Shown here piece by piece: positions 33,003-40,979 of a DNA stretch of 54,553 nucleotides; the first letter of the stretch is position 1; every line of letters starts with the position of its first letter. Source of the DNA: Epsilonproteobacteria bacterium UBA4036 (lineage in GTDB: Bacteria > Campylobacterota > Campylobacteria > Campylobacterales > Arcobacteraceae); NCBI GenBank assembly GCA_002382325.1, contig DGAG01000017.1, positions 1 through 54,553 of the forward strand. Direction: 5' to 3'. The notes beneath the pieces were generated by a model, which saw only the letters and a program-made list of their open reading frames with translations, searched no databases and was not told the DNA's origin. The position numbers and the translations under genes are program-made.

Positions 33003-34892
33003 TTACTCTACTTCAGCGTCGATAACATCGTCATCGTCTTTTTTGGCTTTTTGGTTAGGTTGTGCTTGTTGTTCACCTTGCGCACCCTCTTTTTTGTACA
33101 TTGCTTCGGCAAGTTTATGACTGACTTCTGTTAATTTTTTAACTTTTTCTTCAATTTGTTCTTTAGAAGCATTGTCATCTTTTAACACTTCTTCAAGTGC
33201 TGCTGCTGCATCAATAATGGCTTGTTTTTCTTCTTCAGAAACGGCATTTTCATTCTCTTCTAACGTTTTTCTTGTTGAGTGTAATAAAGCATCTGCTTGA
33301 TTTCTTACTTCAATAACTGCTTTTTTCTTCGCATCGGCTTCTTTATTGGCTTCTGCTTCTTGAATCATTTTTTCAATTTCGTCATCACTTAATCCAGATG
33401 AACCCGAAATAGTGATTTTATTCTCTTTTCCTGTTCCTTTGTCTTTAGCACTTACATTTAAAACACCGTTTGCATCGATGTCAAAAGTAACTTCAATTTG
33501 AGGTACTCCTCTTGGTGCTGCTGGAATATCTGAAAGTTCAAACATACCTAACGATTTGTTGTCTCGTGCAAACTCTCGTTCACCTTGTGTAACATGAATA
33601 GAAACAGCCGGTTGATTGTCTTCTGCGGTACTAAAAGTTTGTGATTTTTTAACCGGAATAGTTGTTCCTTTTTCGATTAATTTTGTCATAACTCCACCTA
33701 AAGTTTCAATTCCTAAACTCAATGGTGTAACGTCAAGTAAAAGAACATCTTTAACATCGCCTTTTAAAACTCCCGCTTGAACAGCAGCTCCCGCAGCAAC
33801 GACTTCATCAGGGTTAACCCCTTTATTTAAATCTTTTCCAAAGAACTCTTTAACCACTTTGTTGGCTTTTGGTAATCTTGTACTTCCACCTACCATGATA
33901 ATTTCTTGGATTTCATCTTTACTTAATCCGGCATCTTTAAGTGCTGTTTTAATGTGCTGTAATGTTTCATTGATTAAATGCTCTGTCATAGACTCAAATT
34001 TTGCTCGAGTTAATGATTTAACTAAGTGAACAGGACCTGCATTTCCCATAGAGATAAAAGGCAAGTTGATTTCTGTTGATTCAGCTGATGAAAGCTCTTT
34101 TTTAGCGTTTTCTGCTGCATCTTTTAATCTTTGAAGTGCCATTTTATCGTTTTTGATATCAAATCCATTTTCATCTTTGAACTCTTTTGCTAACCAATCA
34201 ATAATCGCATTGTCAAAGTCATCTCCCCCTAAGAAGGCGTTTCCATCTGTTGAAAGTACTTCAAATGTACCATCACCGATTTCTAAAACCGTAACGTCAA
34301 ACGTTCCTCCCCCTAAATCGTAAACAAGAACTTTCTCTTCACCTTTTTTATCTAAACCATACGCCAATGATGCCGCTGTTGGTTCGTTGATGATTCTTAA
34401 TACGTTAAGACCTGCAATCGTTCCAGCTTCTTGAGTCGCTTTTCTTTGTGCATCGTTGAAGTATGCAGGTACAGTAATAACAGCATCCGTTACTGTTTGC
34501 CCCAAATACTCTTCTGCATCTGTTTTTAGTTTTCCTAAAATTTTTGCCGAAATTTCTTGAGGTGTATATACTTTATCTGCGATTTCAACTGCAGCTGCAC
34601 CGTTTCGATTGACAATTTTATACCCTACTTTGTGTTGTGCTTCTTGAGCATTTTTTTCATCCATCATTAAACCCATAATTCGTTTAATCGAATAAATGGT
34701 TTTTTCTGGATTGGTAATGGCTTGTCGTTTTGCAGGATCTCCTACTAAAACTTCACCTTTATCTGTAAATGCCACAATAGAAGGCGTTGTGTTTTTTCCT
34801 TCTTTGTTAGGAATAATTTTTGCTTCTCCACCCTCGTAAACTGCCATACAAGAGTTTGTTGTTCCTAAATCTATACCAATAACTTTACTCAT
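33003..34892 (-). CDS. dnaK: Molecular chaperone DnaK (Hsp70)
   Basis: A 629-residue Hsp70. The nucleotide-binding domain has IGIDLGTTNSCMAVYEGG, VITVPAYFNDAQRKATQEAG, INEPTAASLAYG, VYDLGGGTFDVTVLEIGDG and IMVGGSTRLP. The substrate-binding domain has LLDVTPLSLGIETLGGVMT, and the C-terminal lid ends with the acidic tail DDDDVIDAEVE. It acts with GrpE and DnaJ in protein folding. Third gene of the hrcA-grpE-dnaK operon. The 154-base gap after grpE contains a hairpin and repeats that may shape the message. Confidence 0.98.
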   Translation of the reverse strand: MSKVIGIDLGTTNSCMAVYEGGEAKIIPNKEGKNTTPSIVAFTDKGEVLVGDPAKRQAITNPEKTIYSIKRIMGLMMDEKNAQEAQHKVGYKIVNRNGAAAVEIADKVYTPQEISAKILGKLKTDAEEYLGQTVTDAVITVPAYFNDAQRKATQEAGTIAGLNVLRIINEPTAASLAYGLDKKGEEKVLVYDLGGGTFDVTVLEIGDGTFEVLSTDGNAFLGGDDFDNAIIDWLAKEFKDENGFDIKNDKMALQRLKDAAENAKKELSSAESTEINLPFISMGNAGPVHLVKSLTRAKFESMTEHLINETLQHIKTALKDAGLSKDEIQEIIMVGGSTRLPKANKVVKEFFGKDLNKGVNPDEVVAAGAAVQAGVLKGDVKDVLLLDVTPLSLGIETLGGVMTKLIEKGTTIPVKKSQTFSTAEDNQPAVSIHVTQGEREFARDNKSLGMFELSDIPAAPRGVPQIEVTFDIDANGVLNVSAKDKGTGKENKITISGSSGLSDDEIEKMIQEAEANKEADAKKKAVIEVRNQADALLHSTRKTLEENENAVSEEEKQAIIDAAAALEEVLKDDNASKEQIEEKVKKLTEVSHKLAEAMYKKEGAQGEQQAQPNQKAKKDDDDVIDAEVE

Positions 34893-34977
34893 TTTTTTAT
34901 CCTTACTTTTATTTTTTTATCAAATTTTGAATTCATCCATAGTTTAATGACATCACGGTCAGTGGTGCGTGGCACCA

Positions 34978-35030
34978 AGTGACAAGTGACATGACTACTT
35001 TCTTCTGCTCGTTACTTGTTACTCGTCACC
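34978..35030. repeat. Inverted short repeat of the AGTGACA/AGTAACG family, grpE-dnaK gap
   Basis: AGTGACAAGTGAC (34978-34990) can pair with GTTACTTGTTACT (35011-35023), the only two non-Watson-Crick positions being G-T pairs. The arms are built of the same 7-base units as at 32655-32712. Confidence 0.6.
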
Positions 35031-35063
35031 CTATTTGTAAAAAGTTCTACTTTTTACAAATAG
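35031..35063. other. Perfect 14-bp hairpin overlapping the 3' end of grpE
   Basis: CTATTTGTAAAAAG and CTTTTTACAAATAG form a perfect 14-bp stem with a 5-base loop. The upstream arm in the transcript encodes the last residues and stop of GrpE (ICKK-stop). It has no clear T-run beyond the stem, so it may be an mRNA processing or stabilising structure, or a weak terminator, between grpE and dnaK. Confidence 0.65.
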
Positions 35064-35622
35064 AAACCATTGCTGGTCGCAACAATCTCTCTTTATACTT
35101 GTACCCTTTTTGAAGTTCTTGAACAATTTGTCCGTCTTCATGTTCAGCACTGTCCACTTGCATGACGGCATCATGGAAGTTGGGATCAAATTCACCGTCA
35201 GTTTCAACAACACTGATATCGTGTTTTTCAAATGCGCTGTTAAAATTTTTAATGGTCAATTCGATACCTTCTTTAAGTTTTTCCAACAATTCATCTGCCC
35301 CTAGATCGGCTTGTGCTGATTTTAACGCCATTTGCAAAGAATCAATGGGTGCCAATAAATCTCGCGCAAATTTTTCACTGGCGTAATCTATGGCTTGATA
35401 TTTCTCTTTTTCAAGTCGTTTTTTAATGTTTTCAAAATCAGCATGAACTCTTAAGTACTTATCTTCACTTTGCTTCAATTGCTCTTGAAGTTGAGCTATT
35501 TGCTCCTGTGGCGTTGGCTCTTTAGACTCTTGAGTCTCTTCACACTTCTCTTTTTCACACTCATTATTTGTTGTCTCTTCAACCATTTCTTGTTCTATTT
35601 GTTCATTTTTGTTTTCGCTCAA
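35047..35622 (-). CDS. grpE: Nucleotide exchange factor GrpE
   Basis: A 191-residue cochaperone that releases ADP from DnaK. It has a Glu-rich disordered N-terminus (residues 1-35), a long coiled coil (EQIAQLQEQLKQSEDKYLRVHADFENIKKRLEKE), then the conserved FARDLLAPIDSLQMAL and a C-terminal beta domain with the typical FDPNFHDAVMQV. Middle gene of the heat-shock operon, 16 bases after hrcA. Its stop codon lies in a 14-bp hairpin. Confidence 0.95.
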   Translation of the reverse strand: MSENKNEQIEQEMVEETTNNECEKEKCEETQESKEPTPQEQIAQLQEQLKQSEDKYLRVHADFENIKKRLEKEKYQAIDYASEKFARDLLAPIDSLQMALKSAQADLGADELLEKLKEGIELTIKNFNSAFEKHDISVVETDGEFDPNFHDAVMQVDSAEHEDGQIVQELQKGYKYKERLLRPAMVSICKK

Positions 35623-35638
35623 AATATTCTCCTAAAAT

Positions 35639-36430
35639 TTATACTATACTAATTTGATTGTAAAAATATTCATAGTCTTTACTTAATTCACCGACTACAA
35701 ACAGTTTTGACTCATTGCCTTGAATAATACAATTGTGTGCAATGCCAATATACTCTGAAGGGAATAACTCTTCAAAATATAATCCTTCATTGCATTTTTC
35801 AACAATTTTTCCACTCAAAAACAGATTAATGGAAGCATCGTCAAAATTATAATGTAAACAAAGGCTCAAAAACTCTTTTATATTGTATATATGAAAATCT
35901 CTGCTTTGTAAAAAAGTATTCACTTTTTCATAAATCTCATACGCTCCAACTTGCTTTGATATGTTCATAATATGCACAATTTCAAAGCCTATCATCTCAC
36001 TTAAAAAACGATACAAGGCATCGGAGTATTTCACAATAATGGGAAACGTTGAAAACTCCAATATCATATATTTTTTTTCAACTTCAATGATTTGTTGCAA
36101 AACATCGGAAGTCTCTTTTTTCACAAAAACAGTCAAACCAATTTTTTGTGCTAAATTCTCGACAGCTTGTATGTCAATCAGTGAAAGCTTAAAATCAAGC
36201 TTACTTTGCCAATACTGTTTTAATGCTTCCGTTGTTGGCGTTCGCCCACTGCTGACATGCTCTTGTGCCAAAAAACCTTCATCGCCCAATTTTTTAAAAT
36301 ACCCACGAATCGTCGCAGGTGAATAAGTAATATCGTACATCGATTTTAACTGACTTGACCCAATAGGCTCAAGATGTTCAATGTACGCTTTAATAATTGA
36401 TTCTAATAAAAACTCTTTTTTATTGATCAT
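35639..36430 (-). CDS. hrcA: Heat-shock repressor HrcA
   Basis: A 263-residue repressor with an N-terminal winged helix (LLESIIKAYIEHLEPIGSSQLKS, SPATIRGYFKKLGDEGFL, then SGRTPTTEALKQYW). It is shorter than the usual ~340 residues, as in other Campylobacterota, with a reduced GAF-like part. HrcA binds CIRCE operators upstream of its own operon; two CIRCE-like sites flank the promoter here, so the operon should be autoregulated and heat-inducible. Confidence 0.92.
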   Translation of the reverse strand: MINKKEFLLESIIKAYIEHLEPIGSSQLKSMYDITYSPATIRGYFKKLGDEGFLAQEHVSSGRTPTTEALKQYWQSKLDFKLSLIDIQAVENLAQKIGLTVFVKKETSDVLQQIIEVEKKYMILEFSTFPIIVKYSDALYRFLSEMIGFEIVHIMNISKQVGAYEIYEKVNTFLQSRDFHIYNIKEFLSLCLHYNFDDASINLFLSGKIVEKCNEGLYFEELFPSEYIGIAHNCIIQGNESKLFVVGELSKDYEYFYNQISIV

Positions 36431-36452
36431 TTTGACTACTTTGGTTTATTAT

Positions 36453-36479
36453 TTAGCACTTAAACTCTTAAACTGCTAA
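36453..36479. promoter_or_regulatory. CIRCE-like operator 1 of the hrcA operon
   Basis: TTAGCACTT-N9-AACTGCTAA has the 9-9-9 architecture of CIRCE (TTAGCACTC-N9-GAGTGCTAA), the two arms pairing at 8 of 9 positions. It covers the predicted transcription start, just upstream of the hrcA start codon. Confidence 0.85.
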
Positions 36480-36482
36480 ATA

Positions 36483-36512
36483 ATTATAGCAAATTGAGTC
36501 ATACTTTGTCAA
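36483..36512 (-). promoter_or_regulatory. Sigma-70 promoter of hrcA-grpE-dnaK
   Basis: On the minus strand TTGACA (36512-36507), an 18-base spacer and an extended -10 TGC-TATAAT (hexamer 36488-36483) form a near-consensus promoter. It lies exactly between the two CIRCE-like sites. Confidence 0.82.
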
Positions 36513-36520
36513 GTACTTTT

Positions 36521-36547
36521 TTAGCAACTTATGGGGAAAAGTGCTAA
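36521..36547. promoter_or_regulatory. CIRCE-like operator 2 of the hrcA operon
   Basis: TTAGCAACT-N9-AAGTGCTAA keeps the 27-bp CIRCE layout with strong outer hexamers and a weaker inner match. It lies just upstream of the -35 element and 68 bp from site 1, allowing two HrcA dimers to flank the promoter. It also lies about 50 bases before the divergent HPP gene. Confidence 0.7.
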
Positions 36548-36595
36548 ATTGATTTAGGTCATAGATAAAAAGTCAATATTTATTTACCATAACAT

Positions 36596-37171
36596 ATGAA
36601 AAAGTTTTTAGAACAATTTAAAAAGACCAACACCGAAAAACTTGATATTGCCAACTTAATTTGGTCATGGATAGGTTCATTTTTGGGTATTCTTACTATC
36701 TCTTTTATTCATTATGATATGCTCAAAGGTACGGACTTAAGCCTTGTTATTGGCTCATTTGGTGCCAGTGCTGTTTTGATTTATGGAGCCATTCACTCAC
36801 CCTTAGCACAACCCAGAAACCTAATAGGTGGACATATTTTAAGTGCCATTGTGGGTGTGGCATCTTTTAAACTTTTTGGAGAAACCATCTGGTTTTGTTC
36901 GGCCTTTGCGGTTGCTACTTCGATTTTAGTTATGCAACTTACCCTAACCTTACACCCACCAGGTGGAGCCACTTCACTTATTGCTGTGATTGGAAGTGAA
37001 CAAATCCACAACTTAGGTTTTTTATATGTCCTAGTTCCTGTCGCAAGTGGTGCTTTTATTTTGTTCATCATCGCCATTTTTGTCAATAACATTCCCAATA
37101 ATCGACACTATCCCAATAACATCAATGAAATACGCTTTTTTAGGAATTTTTTTAGGAAAGATAAGCATTAA
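36596..37171 (+). CDS. HPP-family membrane protein (possible nitrite transporter)
   Basis: A 191-residue inner-membrane protein with four helices and the family signature TLHPPGGATSLIAVIG, plus SFGASAVLIYGAIHSPLAQPRNLIGGHILSA split over helices two and three. HPP proteins in cyanobacteria and plants transport nitrite; bacterial substrates are mostly unknown. It is divergent from hrcA, sharing a 165-base intergenic region with the CIRCE sites, so its own expression may be affected by HrcA. A hairpin terminator lies downstream. Confidence 0.85.
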   Translation: MKKFLEQFKKTNTEKLDIANLIWSWIGSFLGILTISFIHYDMLKGTDLSLVIGSFGASAVLIYGAIHSPLAQPRNLIGGHILSAIVGVASFKLFGETIWFCSAFAVATSILVMQLTLTLHPPGGATSLIAVIGSEQIHNLGFLYVLVPVASGAFILFIIAIFVNNIPNNRHYPNNINEIRFFRNFFRKDKH

Positions 37172-37212
37172 ATATTTTACTATGCTCTTGAAAACGTAAA
37201 GGTTTCCGCCTT

Positions 37213-37236
37213 TTACTTTTTAATGGTAAAAAGTAA
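37213..37236. terminator. Bidirectional hairpin between convergent genes
   Basis: TTACTTTTTA-ATGG-TAAAAAGTAA is a perfect 10-bp stem with a 4-nt loop, between the stop codons of the HPP gene and the convergent orphan gene. It is AT-rich and can serve both strands. Confidence 0.55.
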
Positions 37237-37269
37237 TAAAGCATCACACACAATGAATTTTCTTAAAAT

Positions 37270-37944
37270 TTAATTGTTTTCCATTAACCATTTTTCAACT
37301 GACTCAAAAAACTCTAATACTCGAATTTGTAATGAACAACACATTAAATATGTTTTGTCATTTTCATCTTTATAATTATTTAGTTGTTTTAAATCCTTTA
37401 AAAGCTCTATATTTGGATTTTCAATAAATTGATTATATTCCTCTGCCATAAGTCTTATCTTTTCTATTAAATCTAACCAAAGTAGAGAATGGTTTGGTGA
37501 AATATTATTTACTAAGATAAGTAAGTTTTGGAAATCATTATACCTTGAATAGGCAGTTTCTATTGAATATTTTAATTGTAAATAATTAACATTAAAACTT
37601 TTAATATCATCTTGTGCCTGTTTAATTTTATCAACTTCTTTTATATAATCAAGGCTTACATACTTAATAGATTTTTCATGTTGCAAAATACTGGATTTAA
37701 AATATGCTTCTAATATTGAACATATTGTTTTATTTAATACTTCAAATGTATCTTTTCTTTTTTTATTTCTTGGAATAATTTCAACAATAACATACAAAAT
37801 ACAAGCAGAAACTAATCCTCCAAATAATGTAGATATAAAAATGAAACTTTTACTATTTTCATCTATACACATAACACCTATACAGAACACAATAAAAGAA
37901 ATTAAAAATATCACATAAAATAACTTATCATATTTTAAATACAT
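37270..37944 (-). CDS. Unknown protein with two N-terminal membrane helices
   Basis: About 224 residues. Two adjacent helices near the N-terminus (FYVIFLISFIVFCIGVMCI and FIFISTLFGGLVSACILYVI) precede a long helical cytoplasmic domain rich in Lys, Asn and Glu. The start is placed at 37944, preceded by GAGGA at the right distance; in-frame ATGs lie upstream but lack a ribosome binding site. I do not recognise a family. The gene is more AT-rich than its neighbours and lies beside a 119-bp inverted-repeat element, so it may be a recent acquisition. Confidence 0.6.
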   Translation of the reverse strand: MYLKYDKLFYVIFLISFIVFCIGVMCIDENSKSFIFISTLFGGLVSACILYVIVEIIPRNKKRKDTFEVLNKTICSILEAYFKSSILQHEKSIKYVSLDYIKEVDKIKQAQDDIKSFNVNYLQLKYSIETAYSRYNDFQNLLILVNNISPNHSLLWLDLIEKIRLMAEEYNQFIENPNIELLKDLKQLNNYKDENDKTYLMCCSLQIRVLEFFESVEKWLMENN

Positions 37945-38001
37945 AATTTCCTCATTCATTATTTTGTAGAATAATTTTATCATATTTAATCAAAATAAAG
38001 T

Positions 38002-38120
38002 AAAAGCCATATTTTTGTAAAGGTCAAGGCGAAGATTAAAATTTATGATTGAGCATACTAAAGTATGTGATTGAATAAATTTTGATATTCAACACAAAGA
38101 TTTGCAAAAAGATGGCTTTT
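38002..38120. repeat. 119-bp long-inverted-repeat (MITE-like or structured RNA) element
   Basis: The ends AAAAGCCAT (38002-38010) and ATGGCTTTT (38112-38120) are perfectly complementary. Pairing continues with TTTTTGTAAA against TTTGCAAAAA. After an internal loop, ATTAAAATTTAT pairs with ATAAATTTTGAT, and the tip is CATAC-TAAA-GTATG. The whole gap between two minus-strand genes is this one large stem-loop. It carries no ORF. It may be a mobile miniature element, a repeat family or a terminator-like structure. Confidence 0.6.
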
Positions 38121-38122
38121 TT

Positions 38123-38479
38123 TTACTCGATGTCTATATCCCAAATAACACTCACCCCATACTCTTGATTGAGCGTAATATATTTTTGATACGTTACTTT
38201 CTCTTTATACTTCTTAGAATGAAACGTCACCACAACATCTTCACCTTCCAACAAAGCTTTAACCTCACGCTGTTTTAAATACTTCCCATATTTTCGTAAG
38301 CTATTTTGCCAAATTCTAAAATCGCAAGTTGAATCAGAAGTGAGTTCAAAGAGTTCTCCGTCTTCGGTTCTCCAGTTGGCATTACAACACGCATAAAGTT
38401 CTACTTTTTTGCCGTTAATCTCTTTTTTTCGTACTTCTATTTGACCGTTTTCACAATACGGGCATTTGCCTAAAATCAA
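38123..38479 (-). CDS. Small protein with topoisomerase-like zinc finger
   Basis: A 118-residue protein starting MILGKCPYCENGQIEVRKKEINGKKVELYACCN, a C4-type finger like those at the C-terminus of type IA topoisomerases, with further Cys at CDFRIW. The C-terminal half is beta-rich. Function unknown. It overlaps the MFS gene by ATGA, so it is translated from the same message. It ends next to the 119-bp inverted-repeat element. Confidence 0.68.
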   Translation of the reverse strand: MILGKCPYCENGQIEVRKKEINGKKVELYACCNANWRTEDGELFELTSDSTCDFRIWQNSLRKYGKYLKQREVKALLEGEDVVVTFHSKKYKEKVTYQKYITLNQEYGVSVIWDIDIE

Positions 38480-39621
38480 TTGTATGCCTTAAAGTGATGT
38501 TTGTTGATATGAACAAAAATGGCAATGGCAATTAACGCAAAAATAAACATCACAATCGTGCTGTTCCATCCCAAATGTTCATACACTAACGATGGCACAA
38601 TTGAACCTACCGCTCCACCAATATAATAAAAGGTTAAATACATCCCAGAAGTGAGTGATTTTTGCGATTCTCTCATGGAGTTGGCTAATCTTGTGGAGAC
38701 CGTATGCACCGTAAACATACCAAAACACAACACAAATACCACAGCAAAGATAAACCAAATATTGCTGTTAAAAAAGAGTATCATAGAAACCCAAAGCACC
38801 CATAAGCCAAACATAATCGTACGCAACTCTTTTTTGAAGATATGAATAATTTTATGAATCATCAAAGAGACCACAATGCCCACACCATAGCCTAAATAGA
38901 GTAATCCAATATGCGTTTCGGTCACATCAGAGAACTGCTCTTTGATACGAAAGGGCAATACATTTAAAAATCCTGCAAAAACAAAAAAGACCGTAAACAT
39001 CAGCATATATATCACCACAAATCGTTTGTCTTTTAATATCATCAACGCATCGTTTATTTTGGCTTTGGTCAGTTTAGCTTCTCCTTCAAATTGAAGTTTT
39101 GCAATAAAAAACAACCCCAAAAGCAGTGCTACTGAAAGCGAAAAGAAAACATATCGCCATCCTAATTGTGTGGCAATAAATCCCGACATGACTCGACCAA
39201 TTAATCCCCCAAAAACCGTAGCTGCCACATAAAACGACATATTACGTTTGATGTTTTGTTTATCTGAGGCTAGAATACTCATACACGCTGTTAAAATAGC
39301 TGGTATTACCACCGCTTCACACGTTCGTAAAAATAAAAAAAGCTCATAGCTGTTTGAAAATCCCAAAAAGATATTGGTGATACTTAACAAAATTGAGGCA
39401 ACTACTAACACTTTTTTTGCATTGACTCGTTGCAGTATATAGCCATAAATAATGGGAGCAATGGCTAAAAAAAGCATAATGACTGCTGTAAAAGAGGAGG
39501 CTTTTGTAACAGAGACGTCAAACTCTTGCGACAACAAGGGTTGCAAAGGTTGTGTGGCATACATAACAGATAATAAAATAATAATCGTATACACTACGAT
39601 GAAAAAATCTGATCTTTTCAT
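38476..39621 (-). CDS. MFS transporter (drug/sugar efflux type)
   Basis: About 381 residues with twelve predicted helices. The N-terminal half has YATQPLQPLLSQEFDVSVTKAS and the motif-A-like loop YGYILQRVNAKKVLVVA; FGGLIGRVMSGFIATQLGWRYVFF is the motif after helix 4-5. This pattern fits the 12-helix drug-efflux or arabinose-efflux-like permeases; the substrate is unknown. I place the start at 39621, right after the NSS gene's stop; an ATG at 39648 inside that gene is also in frame. Confidence 0.82.
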   Translation of the reverse strand: MKRSDFFIVVYTIIILLSVMYATQPLQPLLSQEFDVSVTKASSFTAVIMLFLAIAPIIYGYILQRVNAKKVLVVASILLSITNIFLGFSNSYELFLFLRTCEAVVIPAILTACMSILASDKQNIKRNMSFYVAATVFGGLIGRVMSGFIATQLGWRYVFFSLSVALLLGLFFIAKLQFEGEAKLTKAKINDALMILKDKRFVVIYMLMFTVFFVFAGFLNVLPFRIKEQFSDVTETHIGLLYLGYGVGIVVSLMIHKIIHIFKKELRTIMFGLWVLWVSMILFFNSNIWFIFAVVFVLCFGMFTVHTVSTRLANSMRESQKSLTSGMYLTFYYIGGAVGSIVPSLVYEHLGWNSTIVMFIFALIAIAIFVHINKHHFKAYN

Positions 39622-39622
39622 C

Positions 39623-40972
39623 TTAGAATTGTATGACTCCCATTTCATTGAGCATCACTAAAAATATGGCTAAAGGAGCGACAAATCGCATGATAAACAA
39701 CCACACTTGATACAAGTTTTCACCAATATGAGGAACCAACGCTTTTCTTGAAACTTCTTTGTCCATAATATAGCCTACAAAAATAGCCACTAAGATTCCC
39801 CCTAAAGGCATTAAAATAGCCGCACTGATAAAATCGAACCAATCAAAAACATTTTTAGACCCAAAGGTCAAAAAAGAAGAAAATTCCGTCGTATTTGAAA
39901 GCAATGCAAATAATCCCACCACATAAAAAATGAGTGCCACACTGTAGGTGGCTTTTTTTCGTTTCATCTTTTTACGTTCGACTAAATACATAACGGTAGG
40001 TTCAAGAACTGAAACAGCTGACGTAACAGCAGCAAATGCCAACGCCGTAAAAAAAGCCACAGCCAAAAAGATTCCCATGCTTCCCATTTCAAAAAAAACA
40101 GCAGGTAAAGTAATAAAAACCAAGCCTGCGCCTTTGCCGGGTTCTTGTCCAGCACTAAATAGAATTGAAAAAATAATCAATCCAGAAACAATGGCAATCA
40201 GCGTATCCATAATCACAATGGTAATAGAGGCTTTAACAATATTTACCCCTTTATCCAATGAAGCCGCATACGTTACAATCGTAACCATCCCTAAAGAAAG
40301 CGTAAAAAAAGCGTGTCCCACTGCTAAAATAAGAGAACTGGAATCAAATTTGTCAAAATCAGGAGAAAACATAAAAGAGAGTGCTTTAGAGAAGCCTTCT
40401 AATTGAACGGAATAGATCAATAAAATGGCTAAAATAACAATCAATGTGGGCATTAAAATATTATTAAGCGTTTCGATTCCTTTTTTTACCCCACGAGAAA
40501 TGGTATAAGCAATGACAAAAAAAGCCAACGTATAATAAAAAATTTGTGTGCCAATATCTTTTTGCAATAAATTCATAAAGTGATTTTCCGCTTCTTGAAC
40601 ACTGCTTGGCAATGCCGTTGCTGCAACAACAACATAGTGAAAAATCCAACCAACAACCACCGCATAAAAGGAAAGAATCAAAACTCCTGTTAAAAAAGTG
40701 AAGCCTGAATATTTCCAATATTTATATTTCTTAGGAGAAAGGGTTTCAAAGGTACTCACAGCATCTTTATGGGCATTACTTCCCAATAAAACTTCGCCAA
40801 TAAATACCGACATCCCTATAAAAACAACGGTTGCTAAATAAATTAGGACAAAAACACCGCCACCATTTTCACCTGTAATATAAGGAAATTTCCAAATATT
40901 TCCAAGTCCTACGGCACTTCCCGCCGCAGCTAAAATAAATCCTATTCGAGTAAATCGATTGGTGTGCATCAT
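39623..40972 (-). CDS. Neurotransmitter:sodium symporter (NSS) family transporter
   Basis: A 449-residue protein with about eleven helices. The first helix carries the sodium and substrate signature GSAVGLGNIWKFPYITGENG, and SLGMVTIVTYAASLDKG lies in helix 6-7. Bacterial members move amino acids such as tryptophan, leucine or tyrosine with sodium. It lies 7 bases after truA on the other side and directly before the MFS gene, so the three may share a transcript. Confidence 0.92.
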   Translation of the reverse strand: MMHTNRFTRIGFILAAAGSAVGLGNIWKFPYITGENGGGVFVLIYLATVVFIGMSVFIGEVLLGSNAHKDAVSTFETLSPKKYKYWKYSGFTFLTGVLILSFYAVVVGWIFHYVVVAATALPSSVQEAENHFMNLLQKDIGTQIFYYTLAFFVIAYTISRGVKKGIETLNNILMPTLIVILAILLIYSVQLEGFSKALSFMFSPDFDKFDSSSLILAVGHAFFTLSLGMVTIVTYAASLDKGVNIVKASITIVIMDTLIAIVSGLIIFSILFSAGQEPGKGAGLVFITLPAVFFEMGSMGIFLAVAFFTALAFAAVTSAVSVLEPTVMYLVERKKMKRKKATYSVALIFYVVGLFALLSNTTEFSSFLTFGSKNVFDWFDFISAAILMPLGGILVAIFVGYIMDKEVSRKALVPHIGENLYQVWLFIMRFVAPLAIFLVMLNEMGVIQF

Positions 40973-40979
40973 GCTTCCT

